Shown here: in pieces, positions 16,843 through 24,299 of the stretch | Position numbering within the stretch: the first letter of the stretch is position 1 | How the letters are laid out: the number at the start of each line of letters is the position of its first letter | DNA from: Prevotella sp. | Lineage (GTDB): Bacteria > Bacteroidota > Bacteroidia > Bacteroidales > Bacteroidaceae | NCBI GenBank assembly: GCA_016281055.1 | Contig: JAEEHW010000121.1 | Coordinates: forward strand, 1-33,493 | Length of the DNA: 33,493 nt | Direction of reading: 5' to 3' | Notes under the pieces: generated by a model | Database searches by the model: none | Seen by the model: the letters and a program-made list of their open reading frames with translations, nothing else | Told to the model about the DNA's origin: nothing | Translations under genes and position numbers: made by a program

Positions 16843-17883
16843 ATGTTATTAGAGAAAATAGACCAACTCATTTCGGAAATAAATGGGCTTCAAGCTGATA
16901 CCGCAGACAAGATTGAGGCCCTGCGTTTGAAATATCTCTCAAAGAAAGGAGAGATAAATGCACTTATGGCTGATTTTCGCAATGTTGCACCAGAGCAAAA
17001 GAAGGCTGTAGGTATCAAGATAAACGAATTGAAGCAGTTGGCTTTTGACAAGATTAATGGTTTACGTGACCAACTGGGAAGTAATGAAACTACTGAAACA
17101 GACATCGATTTGACGCGCACCCCCTACCCTGTCACGCTTGGTACACGCCACCCCTTGTCAATTGTTAAAAATGAAATAGTTGAGATTTTCCAGCGTATGG
17201 GCTTTACTCTGGCTGACGGTCCTGAGGTGGAAGATGATCTGCACATATTCACAAAGATGAATTTCGCAGCAGACCATCCTGCACGTGATATGCAAGATAC
17301 ATTCTTTGTTGAGGAAAGCGCACTTAAAGACGTGACAAAGAATATCTTACTTCGTTCACATACTTCAAGTGTTCAGGCTCGCGTCATGGAAAAACAGCAA
17401 CCTCCAATACGTGTGATCTGCCCAGGAAGGGTTTACAGAAACGAAGCAATCACCGCGCGTGCACACTGTTTCTTCCACCAGATTGAGGGATTGTATATTG
17501 ACGAGAATGTGTCTTTCACCGACCTCAAGCAGGTGATGCTTACCTTCGCTCAGGAGATGTTCGGTCCTGACACGAAGATACGTCTGCGTCCTTCATATTT
17601 CCCATTCACAGAACCATCGGCAGAGATGGATATTTCCTGCCATATCTGCGGCGGCGTAGGTTGTGGATTCTGCAAACACACAGGATGGGTAGAGATATTG
17701 GGATGCGGTATGGTAGATCCCAATGTGTTGGAACTATGCGGCATAGACTCAAAGAAATATAGCGGATATGCCTTCGGCTTGGGTGTAGAGCGTATTACAA
17801 ACCTGAAATATCAGGTTAGTGACTTGCGTATGTTCTCAGAAAATGACAAACGCTTCCTTGAAGAATTTGAATCAGCTAATTAA
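16843..17883 (+). CDS. pheS: Phenylalanyl-tRNA synthetase alpha subunit (PheS)
   Basis: 346 residues, normal for PheS. With PheT it forms the alpha2-beta2 enzyme that charges tRNA-Phe. An N-terminal coiled-coil for tRNA binding (about residues 1-85) precedes the class II catalytic core. Motif 2 is RVYRNEAITARAHCFFHQIE, motif 3 is YAFGLGVERITNLKY, and the Phe pocket region includes FTEPSAEMDISC. The CHICGGVGCGFCKHTGW segment carries the four-cysteine cluster common in this phylum. The beta subunit gene pheT is not adjacent, which is usual in Bacteroidota. It has its own promoter, and a perfect hairpin follows the stop. Confidence 0.97.
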   Translation: MLLEKIDQLISEINGLQADTADKIEALRLKYLSKKGEINALMADFRNVAPEQKKAVGIKINELKQLAFDKINGLRDQLGSNETTETDIDLTRTPYPVTLGTRHPLSIVKNEIVEIFQRMGFTLADGPEVEDDLHIFTKMNFAADHPARDMQDTFFVEESALKDVTKNILLRSHTSSVQARVMEKQQPPIRVICPGRVYRNEAITARAHCFFHQIEGLYIDENVSFTDLKQVMLTFAQEMFGPDTKIRLRPSYFPFTEPSAEMDISCHICGGVGCGFCKHTGWVEILGCGMVDPNVLELCGIDSKKYSGYAFGLGVERITNLKYQVSDLRMFSENDKRFLEEFESAN

Positions 17884-17889
17884 TAATAT

Positions 17890-17931
17890 AGATTCAAGCA
17901 TTGCAAATAGTTATTTGCAATGCTTGAATCT
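17890..17931 (+). terminator. 20-bp perfect hairpin after pheS
   Basis: 17890-17909 is the exact complement of 17912-17931 (core TTCAAGCATTGCAAATA), with only 2 nt between the arms. The T-tract that follows is broken (TTAATTTCCTTTTAC). It starts 6 nt after the pheS stop and ends 21 nt before the next gene, leaving little room for a separate promoter. It may therefore be a partial terminator or an mRNA-processing hairpin. Confidence 0.75.
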
Positions 17932-17952
17932 TTAATTTCCTTTTACTTTACT

Positions 17953-20058
17953 ATGAAACATCGTCTATTAACCTTTGCTGTTATATTGTTTACTGCTGTA
18001 ACAGCGTATGCAGACAACTTCCGTTTCGGCACTTACACGAATCCCAATGGAGATACGTTTCAGGTAGATGCTGATGGATTTATTGTAAACGGTAGACATG
18101 TCATACCTGTTATGGGAGAGATTCATTACTCCCGTGTACCAGCGCAGGACTGGCGACGCGAGATACGCAAGATGCGGGCTGGCGGCATAACCATAGTTGC
18201 TACTTATGCTTTCTGGATTCACCATGAACCAGTGGAGGGGAAATGGGATTGGAGTAACAATCGCAATCTGCATGAATTTTTAAAGATATGCAAAGAAGAA
18301 AATATGCCGGTTGTTCTGCGTATTGGTCCTTTCTGTCATGGTGAAGTATTGCAGGGAGGCATACCAACGTGGATGGTACGTAAAGCATTGGCTGATCCCA
18401 AACAATACAAATTACGCTCTGAGGCTCCTGGTTTCATAGCCGCTACGCAAAGACTGTATTCGAATATATATGCGCAAGCATCCGATATGTTGTGGAAGAA
18501 TGGAGGACCAGTTGTAGGCGTACAGATAGAGAATGAATGCAGAGGGCCATGGTCATACTATATGCGATTAAAGAACATTGCTGTAGAAATTGGCTTTGAT
18601 GTTCCTTTTTATACTCGTACGGGTTGGCCAAAGTTAAATGGAAAAGAAGAGTTTGGAAAACTATTACCTTTGTATGGCGATTATGCTGATGGCTTTTGGG
18701 ATCGCAGTTTGAATGATATGCCAGGCGACTATCCCAAGGCCTTCATTATGAAGGATAACCGTATGTCAAGTGTCATCGCCACGGAAACATTTTCTGCATC
18801 AGAATTGAAAGAAGGTGAAAGTGCAACACTTCAGTCATACCCTTATCTTACATGTGAACTTGGTGGCGGTATGATGCCGGCATATCATCGTCGTGTCAAC
18901 ATGTCAGGAAAAGAGGCTTTCCCATTGGCTATATGTAAATTGGGCAGTGGTTCTAACCTACCGGGATATTACATGTATCACGGCGGCACTAATCCTAGTG
19001 TTGAAGAATATGCGATGTATGGTACAGATGCCATTGGATATGAAACTATGGCAGAAACCCAACAGACTCCTGTCACGAACTATAATGACATGCCATATAT
19101 GTCGTACGATTTTCAATGTCCTCTCGGTGAGATGGGACAGCCTCAAACAACGGCGTACCACCAAACACGATGGCTGCATCAATTCCTTGCTGACTGGGGA
19201 GAAGAATTGTCTCTCATGAAAGTTGACACCCTCTCGGAACATTATTCGCGACGTGGATGTTTTGAATTCTATAATGACTACGTTCGTATACTCAATGAAA
19301 AGGGAATATCATATGTCCGTCCAGTTGATATGTCTTTTATGGGACACATGATAACAGCTGATGCACAGCCATTTTGTAAGATAGATAACTCTCTGTATTT
19401 TATTCCGATAAAAGGAAAGAAATCAACAATTACTATAGATGGAGTTAAATACAATTTAAAGGTTGGTAAGACAATTAAAAATAAAGATATAACAGTCATT
19501 CTTCTTGATTATGACCAAGCCAGACGGGCATATAAAATTGACGGTGCACTAAAATATGCCTCTATGGATGGTGGCATATTATACAAAGACAATGATAGAA
19601 TTGTAGAAGAGGTATGGGTTGAAGAACAATCTATGAACGTAAACTCAACACTGCTCAATAATGTTGTTAATACACGAAAGGTGGAGTTGGGAAATCAAAA
19701 AGTAGCATCAATGCCTGTAAACGCAGATTTTGAGAAAGCAGCAAAGTGGAACATAACACTTCCTGACATTACTGGCGAGGTTTCAGATTATTTCCTTTCA
19801 ATCAATTATTCTGGAGACTGTGCTCGCATATATGCTGACGGACATTTGATAGAAGACAACTACTGGAATGGCAAACCAATGCTTGTTCGTGTTTCAGACT
19901 TAATAGGAAAGAAAATAGAACTTTGTATTCTGCCTCTGTCGAAAGATGCTCCCATATACCTGCAGAAAGAGCAAAAAGAAGAACTAAACAATGCAGGTGA
20001 CTATCTTCTTAAACTAAAGGGCATCTCTATCTTACATAGAACAACAAAGGTGCATTAA
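17953..20058 (+). CDS. Beta-galactosidase, GH35
   Basis: 701 residues from ATG 17953, which begins a proper signal peptide (MKHRLLTFAVILFTAVTAYA). An in-frame ATG at 17920 is rejected because it lies in the hairpin arm. The TIM barrel has GH35 signatures: GEIHYSRVPAQDWR (residues 55-68), the acid/base in GGPVVGVQIENE (Glu195) and the nucleophile in YLTCELGGGM (Glu302). Beta domains follow from about residue 420. The enzyme should remove terminal beta-galactose from glycans in the periplasm or outside. IENECRG replaces the more usual IENEYG. The LPGYYMYHGGTNP segment is typical of the family. No SusCD partner is adjacent. Confidence 0.92.
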   Translation: MKHRLLTFAVILFTAVTAYADNFRFGTYTNPNGDTFQVDADGFIVNGRHVIPVMGEIHYSRVPAQDWRREIRKMRAGGITIVATYAFWIHHEPVEGKWDWSNNRNLHEFLKICKEENMPVVLRIGPFCHGEVLQGGIPTWMVRKALADPKQYKLRSEAPGFIAATQRLYSNIYAQASDMLWKNGGPVVGVQIENECRGPWSYYMRLKNIAVEIGFDVPFYTRTGWPKLNGKEEFGKLLPLYGDYADGFWDRSLNDMPGDYPKAFIMKDNRMSSVIATETFSASELKEGESATLQSYPYLTCELGGGMMPAYHRRVNMSGKEAFPLAICKLGSGSNLPGYYMYHGGTNPSVEEYAMYGTDAIGYETMAETQQTPVTNYNDMPYMSYDFQCPLGEMGQPQTTAYHQTRWLHQFLADWGEELSLMKVDTLSEHYSRRGCFEFYNDYVRILNEKGISYVRPVDMSFMGHMITADAQPFCKIDNSLYFIPIKGKKSTITIDGVKYNLKVGKTIKNKDITVILLDYDQARRAYKIDGALKYASMDGGILYKDNDRIVEEVWVEEQSMNVNSTLLNNVVNTRKVELGNQKVASMPVNADFEKAAKWNITLPDITGEVSDYFLSINYSGDCARIYADGHLIEDNYWNGKPMLVRVSDLIGKKIELCILPLSKDAPIYLQKEQKEELNNAGDYLLKLKGISILHRTTKVH

Positions 20059-20073
20059 TCTTTTTTAACAATG

Positions 20074-20109
20074 AAAATTACGTCTATTCCAAAAAATAGA
20101 CGTAATTTT
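20074..20109 (+). terminator. 15-bp hairpin after the GH35 gene
   Basis: 20074-20088 (AAAATTACGTCTATT) is the exact complement of 20095-20109, with a 6-nt loop (CCAAAA). The right arm ends in TTTT. It lies 15 nt after the GH35 stop. Its right arm contains seven of the eight bases of the next -7 box. Confidence 0.75.
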
Positions 20110-20110
20110 G
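20103..20110 (+). promoter_or_regulatory. -7 element for tmRNA
   Basis: TAATTTTG matches TAnnTTTG. The expected start is near 20117, giving about 75 nt of leader to be removed before the mature tmRNA at 20192. No TTTG is present at -33. In the leader, TCAAACA (20147) and TGTTTGA (20166) can form a 7-bp hairpin. Confidence 0.6.
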
Positions 20111-20191
20111 CATTTGAAATATACATAACCATGTGATTTCCGACATTCAAACAGTCAAATGCAAGTGTTTGAAGAGCAACCATTCAAGTAT

Positions 20192-20588
20192 GGGGTTGAC
20201 TGGATTTGACAGCGGATTGTGGTGGTATGTAAGCATGCGGAGTTACGGCTGTGCACTCCATAATCTCGTCGGCCGACAATTTAATTGGCGAAAACAACTA
20301 CGCTCTCGCTGCCTAAACTGAAGTATAGTAGGTTGGCTTTATTCCCTTGCAAGGCGAGGGAACGAGACATCGCTCAGAGCCCTCTCCTTGAGGCTGCCTG
20401 ACCATAGCGGTGCAATAGTATCAGGGATAGTTTGTGGTTTGTCTCGCACTGCAGATGAAATTTTAGAGGCTAAGGTGATACTTGGTGGTTCAGGTCTTGG
20501 TATCACACGAAAACCAAAGGCTGAAATAAGCATGTAGAAAGCATACGGCTTCACCGTTTGGACGAGGGTTCGACTCCCTCCAGCTCCA
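20192..20588 (+). ncRNA. ssrA: Transfer-messenger RNA (tmRNA, ssrA)
   Basis: About 397 nt. The 5' end GGGGTTGACTGGATTTGACA and the 3' end GGGTTCGACTCCCTCCAGCTCCA form the tRNA-Ala-like half. The acceptor stem is GGGGTTG (20192-20198) with CAGCTCC (20581-20587), 7 pairs including two G-U. The T-arm is GAGGGTTCGACTCCCTC. The tag reading frame at 20287-20316 encodes GENNYALAA-stop, the Bacteroidota degradation tag, normally preceded by the alanine carried by tmRNA. CCA is not encoded after the discriminator A20588 (CAC follows), so it must be added enzymatically. It rescues stalled ribosomes with SmpB. Pseudoknots are expected in 20320-20520 but were not resolved. Confidence 0.96.
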
Positions 20589-20607
20589 CACATTAATTCA
20601 CTTATTG

Positions 20608-20648
20608 AAAAGTAAAAAGGGATTTCTCTTTTTACTTTTTATTTTTTC
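20608..20648 (+). terminator. Terminator after tmRNA
   Basis: 20608-20619 (AAAAGTAAAAAG) pairs exactly with 20628-20639, loop 8 nt, followed by TATTTTTTC. It starts 20 nt after the mature tmRNA end. Confidence 0.8.
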
Positions 20649-20659
20649 AATGTTTTCCC

Positions 20660-20690
20660 TTTGTTTTTTGTTGTTTTTTTTGTAACTTTG
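20660..20690 (+). promoter_or_regulatory. Promoter of the polysaccharide operon
   Basis: TTTG at 20660-20663, a 19-bp spacer and TAACTTTG at 20683-20690 match the consensus fully. The first gene starts at 20838, leaving a leader of about 140 nt that contains AGACAT-ACA-ATGTCT (20757-20771) and ATATGTG...CACATAT (20701-20729) as potential hairpins. No other consensus promoter was noticed in the short gaps downstream to the right edge. Confidence 0.8.
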
Positions 20691-20837
20691 CAATAGCAAT
20701 ATATGTGTATTTTCACACGTTGCACATATTTCTATTACTAACTATCTTTACCTCAAAGACATACAATGTCTATGGGGAGAGTTTTTGTATATATAAAGTG
20801 ACAGATCGCATTACAGAAGAAATAATTATATATATTA

Positions 20838-21686
20838 ATGGAATTAAAAGATAAAGTATCACACATTTCACCGAAACGTAGATGGTTTGACGTTGACATC
20901 AAAGGCTTATGGGACTATCGTGACCTATACAGGTCTTTTATACGTCGTGATTTCGTAACAACTTACAAGCAAACCATCCTTGGTCCTCTATGGTATTTCA
21001 TTTCTCCAATCTTCACTACGATTATGTATATGTTCGTGTTTGGAGGATTGGCAGGCATCAGTACCGATGGTTTGCCACAGCCGTTGTTCTATATGGCTGG
21101 CATCACGTTGTGGGGATATTTTCAAGCATGTTTTGGAGCATGTACTAATGTCTTGGCTGGTAATGCTGGTATATTCAGTAAGGTATATTTTCCAAGATTG
21201 ATAGTGCCGCTGAGTTCATGCACCACAAACTTGATTCGTTTCGGCATACAGTTGCTGATGTTTATAGGTGTATATGCTTATTATGTCATAACTGGCAAAT
21301 TCGAGATAGGACTAAACTGGACTCTTTTGTTATTCCCCGTCTATGTTCTGATGGTAGCATTCACAGGTATGGCAATGGGTTTGGTGGTGTCATCGCTTAC
21401 CACAAAATACCGTGACCTTAATTTCTTGGTTGGTTTTGGTATGCAATTACTGATGTATGGCACTCCTATCATATATCCGTTGAGTTTCGCTCCGGAACAG
21501 TATAAACAGTTCATAATAATCAACCCGTTGACACATATCTTTGAAGCATACAAATATGCCTGGCTTGGTTCCGGCACATTTGATGTTAATGGATTGATTT
21601 ACAGTGGTTGTTTCATGCTCGTAATGCTGACATTGGGAGTACTGATTTTCAACCAGCAGGAGAAGAAATTTATTGATACCGTATAA
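20838..21686 (+). CDS. wzm: Polysaccharide ABC exporter permease (Wzm-like)
   Basis: 282 residues with six hydrophobic helices. It belongs to the ABC-2 permease family that exports undecaprenyl-linked O-antigen or capsule chains. The N-terminal amphipathic region (LWDYRDLYRSFIRRDFVTTY) with the following KQTILGPLWYFISPI is the classic Wzm signature. The PRLIVPLSSC and KYRDLNFLVGFGMQLLMYGT-PIIYPL segments also fit. The C terminus EKKFIDTV is close to the common end of the family. Its ATPase partner (wzt, 23002) is separated from it by an FdtA-like gene and an S23 cassette. It is the first gene of the operon, with a long leader. Confidence 0.93.
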   Translation: MELKDKVSHISPKRRWFDVDIKGLWDYRDLYRSFIRRDFVTTYKQTILGPLWYFISPIFTTIMYMFVFGGLAGISTDGLPQPLFYMAGITLWGYFQACFGACTNVLAGNAGIFSKVYFPRLIVPLSSCTTNLIRFGIQLLMFIGVYAYYVITGKFEIGLNWTLLLFPVYVLMVAFTGMAMGLVVSSLTTKYRDLNFLVGFGMQLLMYGTPIIYPLSFAPEQYKQFIIINPLTHIFEAYKYAWLGSGTFDVNGLIYSGCFMLVMLTLGVLIFNQQEKKFIDTV

Positions 21687-21703
21687 GAAAATTCTTCTCA
21701 ACA

Positions 21704-22519
21704 ATGACAGCCACACTTCATTCTCTTCCTAAGATAACAGACCCACGGGGCAATCTCTCTTTTTTTCAAGACCGCGTTCCTATACCTTTCAACATTTCTA
21801 AGGTACAATGGATTTATGATGTTCCAGGAGGTGCAACGTCCTATGATAACGACACATTAGATACCGAGGAGTTTATCATTGCTCTGTCAGGCAGTTTTGA
21901 TGTCGTTACAGACGACAGCATAGCAAAGGAAACATTTCATCTGAATCGCTCTTACAACGGATTACTGATTCCACAAGGAGTAAGACGTACCATTGAAAAT
22001 GTTTCCACCAATTCTATCGCTGTCATTGTGACATCATCACAAACAGAAGGCAGCAACCAAGAACATGATATTGAAAACCAGAAATTGGATAACGTTCATG
22101 GGTGCAGCATTATAGAACTCAGTAAACACCATTCTGACAGTAAGGGAAACTATAGTGTTGTAAATAATAATTGCGAGATCCCATTTGGTGTAGATAGAAT
22201 ATACTACCTGTATGACGTGCCTGCCGGAGAAAGCCGCGGCGGACATGCCCACAAAAGTCTGACACAGATGCTCTTTGCTGTCAGTGGCAGTTTCAAGGTA
22301 GAACTTGATGACGGCAATGTCAAGCGTTCTGTCATGCTCAACCGTCCAAATCAGGGATTGCTCATCAAACCTGGCATCTGGCGTACATTAGATGATTTTT
22401 CTTCAGGCAGTGTCTGTCTGGTTATTGCAAGCAATGAATATGATGAATCGGATTACATACGTGAGTATGATGATTTCATAAAATACAGGCAGGAAAAGAA
22501 ATTCCTTGACACGGTGTAA
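21704..22519 (+). CDS. Tandem-cupin dTDP-4-oxo-6-deoxyhexose 3,4-ketoisomerase (FdtA/WxcM-like)
   Basis: 271 residues made of two RmlC-like cupin domains of the WxcM/FdtA family. FdtA and QdtA move the keto group from C4 to C3 of dTDP-4-oxo-6-deoxyglucose ahead of 3-amination. The C-terminal domain (about 131-260) is canonical: YDVPAGESRGGHAHKSLTQ with His181 and His183, and NQGLLIKPGIWRTLDDFS. The N-terminal copy (1-115) keeps the fold pattern (WIYDVPGGATS, NGLLIPQGVRRTIENVS) but lacks both histidines and the RGGHAHK loop, so it is probably non-catalytic. The FdtB-like aminotransferase at 31665 is the natural next enzyme. Confidence 0.88.
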   Translation: MTATLHSLPKITDPRGNLSFFQDRVPIPFNISKVQWIYDVPGGATSYDNDTLDTEEFIIALSGSFDVVTDDSIAKETFHLNRSYNGLLIPQGVRRTIENVSTNSIAVIVTSSQTEGSNQEHDIENQKLDNVHGCSIIELSKHHSDSKGNYSVVNNNCEIPFGVDRIYYLYDVPAGESRGGHAHKSLTQMLFAVSGSFKVELDDGNVKRSVMLNRPNQGLLIKPGIWRTLDDFSSGSVCLVIASNEYDESDYIREYDDFIKYRQEKKFLDTV

Positions 22520-22520
22520 A

Positions 22521-22562
22521 CGAATACGAAAACGAATACGAAAACGAATACGAAAACGAAAA
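22521..22562 (+). repeat. 12-bp tandem repeat, left arm of the S23 cassette
   Basis: Three exact copies of CGAATACGAAAA (22521, 22533, 22545) plus a half copy, starting 2 nt after the fdtA-like stop. The last 25 nt (22538-22562) are complementary, with one mismatch, to 22961-22985 on the far side of the S23 gene. Confidence 0.9.
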
Positions 22563-22943
22563 GTGAATGACAAGCAAAAAGCACGTAATTTCAGACAATA
22601 TAAAGTTTGGCAAGACGCTATTGACTATGCTACGGAAATATATAAAATAACTGACAATTTACCTTGGTTCGAAAAAAAAGGTATATGTGACCAATTACGG
22701 AGAGCTGTCGTGTCCATATCAAGCAACATAGCAGAAGGGGCTGCAAAGCCATCAGATATTGATTTCGCACGTTTTCTCGACCAAGCTTTAGGTTCCACAT
22801 ATGAGGTAGAGACACAATTACTTATATCAAAAAATGTAGGTTATATAGATAACACCTTATATTTAGAACTGCTTAATAGAAACACTATAATAGAAAAACA
22901 AATTGTAGGGCTTATACGCTCCATCAGAACACAAAATAGATAG
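22563..22943 (+). CDS. Four-helix-bundle protein, S23/23S rRNA intervening-sequence family
   Basis: 126 residues from GTG 22563. It matches the S23/IVP family (related to the Avd protein of diversity-generating retroelements). Signatures are RNFRQYKVWQDAIDYATEIY near the start, LRRAVVSISSNIAEGAAKPS in the middle and FLDQALGSTYEVETQLLIS. These small proteins pentamerise and are often encoded inside 23S rRNA intervening sequences; their function is unknown. A TTG start at 22506 would add a (RIRK)n basic tail read through the left repeat, but homologues begin near NFRxYKVW, so GTG is preferred. The gene sits between fdtA and wzt, enclosed by complementary arms. Confidence 0.88.
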   Translation: MNDKQKARNFRQYKVWQDAIDYATEIYKITDNLPWFEKKGICDQLRRAVVSISSNIAEGAAKPSDIDFARFLDQALGSTYEVETQLLISKNVGYIDNTLYLELLNRNTIIEKQIVGLIRSIRTQNR

Positions 22944-22960
22944 GCAATGCGGAGCGAAAG

Positions 22961-22985
22961 TTTTCGTTTTCGTCTTCGTTTTCGT
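22961..22985 (+). repeat. Right arm of the S23 cassette inverted repeat
   Basis: A 25-nt stretch beginning TTTTCGTTTTCGTC. Its reverse complement matches 22538-22562 at 24 of 25 positions. It lies 17 nt after the S23 stop and 16 nt before the wzt start. Confidence 0.9.
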
Positions 22986-23001
22986 CAAAATAAATAAAAT
23001 C

Positions 23002-24297
23002 ATGGATAAGAATATAGCAATAGAATTTCAGGGCGTTGGTAAGCAATACCGTCTCGGCCGTGTAGGCACGGGTACATTACAGCACGACCTTAACCGCTTT
23101 TGGCAAACCACCATACTTGGCAAGGAAGACCCTTACCTGAAAATAGGTGAGGTCAACGACCGCAGTGAGAAAGCACATTCCGACTATGTATGGGCACTTA
23201 AAGATATCAATTTCAAGGTAGTGCAAGGCGACGTCGTCGGCATCATAGGTAAGAACGGAGCCGGCAAGAGCACCCTGCTGAAGCTTCTCAGTCATATCAC
23301 AGCGCCAAGCACAGGCGATATCTACTACCGTGGCCGCATAGCCTCACTCCTCGAGGTCGGCACCGGCTTCCACGGGGAGCTCACCGGCAAGGAAAATATA
23401 TATATGAACGGTGCCGTACTCGGCATGACCAAGCAGGAAATTAGGCGCAAACTCGATGAGATTATAGATTTCGCAGGAGTGGAAAAATACATTGACACCC
23501 CTGTAAAGCGTTACTCATCAGGTATGACCGTCCGCTTAGGCTTCGCTGTCGCCGCCTTCCTAGAGCCTGAAATTCTTGTCGTTGACGAGGTCCTCACCGT
23601 CGGTGACGCCGAGTTCCAAAAACGTGCCATCGGCAAAATGGATGATGTAGCCAAGAATGGAGGCAGAACAGTATTGTTCGTTAGTCATAATATGGCAAGC
23701 GTACGTAGCTTATGCAATACTGGCATTCTGTTAAAAGATGGTAATCTTAATTTTACCGGCAAAGTAGATGATGTCGTCGACAGATATATGCGTGAATGTA
23801 TACCTCCAACAATGGAATGTGCAGTATCAGAGATGCCACGAGAAGGAAAGATTTCCGGTTTAATAAGATTTACAAATATCCAATTTCTTGATGAACATGA
23901 CAACGAAATTACTCCTCATTGTGGCAAATTCATAAGAATAAGAGTGTTCTTTGAAGTTAACACAGACAATGCAAGAGAATGTCTGATTTCCATTGGAATA
24001 AATGACAATTTTGACACACGCATACTTTCATTCAATTCTCTGATGAAAAATAAATGTTTCACTTTCGAGAAAGGAAAGCATTTCGTGAACTGTGACATTC
24101 CTAAATTTCCACTTTCAGGAGGCACATACAAGATTGGTTTGTGGGCAAGTGTAAACAGAGCTTGTGCCGATCATATTTACTACACAATTCCACTCAACGT
24201 AATTAATGACGATTTCTTTAACACTGGTCGTGAAATCGCTGCGCATCTTTCAGGTAGAGTAGCTTTATGCGACCACAATTGGAGCGCAGACAAATAA
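23002..24297 (+). CDS. wzt: Polysaccharide ABC exporter ATPase with C-terminal domain (Wzt-like)
   Basis: 431 residues. The nucleotide-binding domain has Walker A GKNGAGKST (83-91), the ABC signature YSSGM (171-175), Walker B ILVVDEV (191-197) and an H-loop FVSHNM. The LLEVGTGFHGELTGKENIYM stretch is diagnostic of O-antigen and teichoic-acid exporters. From about residue 280 a beta-rich Wzt C-terminal domain follows. In E. coli O8/O9a this domain binds the modified chain terminus and gives export specificity. With Wzm it forms the exporter. GC content falls from the well-conserved ATPase part to the C-terminal domain, consistent with exchange of the specificity domain, though this was not quantified. 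Confidence 0.94.
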   Translation: MDKNIAIEFQGVGKQYRLGRVGTGTLQHDLNRFWQTTILGKEDPYLKIGEVNDRSEKAHSDYVWALKDINFKVVQGDVVGIIGKNGAGKSTLLKLLSHITAPSTGDIYYRGRIASLLEVGTGFHGELTGKENIYMNGAVLGMTKQEIRRKLDEIIDFAGVEKYIDTPVKRYSSGMTVRLGFAVAAFLEPEILVVDEVLTVGDAEFQKRAIGKMDDVAKNGGRTVLFVSHNMASVRSLCNTGILLKDGNLNFTGKVDDVVDRYMRECIPPTMECAVSEMPREGKISGLIRFTNIQFLDEHDNEITPHCGKFIRIRVFFEVNTDNARECLISIGINDNFDTRILSFNSLMKNKCFTFEKGKHFVNCDIPKFPLSGGTYKIGLWASVNRACADHIYYTIPLNVINDDFFNTGREIAAHLSGRVALCDHNWSADK

Positions 24298-24299
24298 AT

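Noticed and set aside
17920..17952. Upstream in-frame ATG for the GH35 gene
   Set aside because: It lies in the right arm of the post-pheS hairpin and would place a hydrophobic LISFYF extension before an already complete signal peptide.
20339..20593. Reverse-strand open frame within the tmRNA locus
   Set aside because: It is the complement of the tmRNA tRNA-like 3' half. Such frames are a known annotation artefact.
24267..24299. Upstream in-frame start for the SDR gene
   Set aside because: It would overlap the wzt end and add a charged stretch before the first Rossmann strand, which starts right at MEILILGG.
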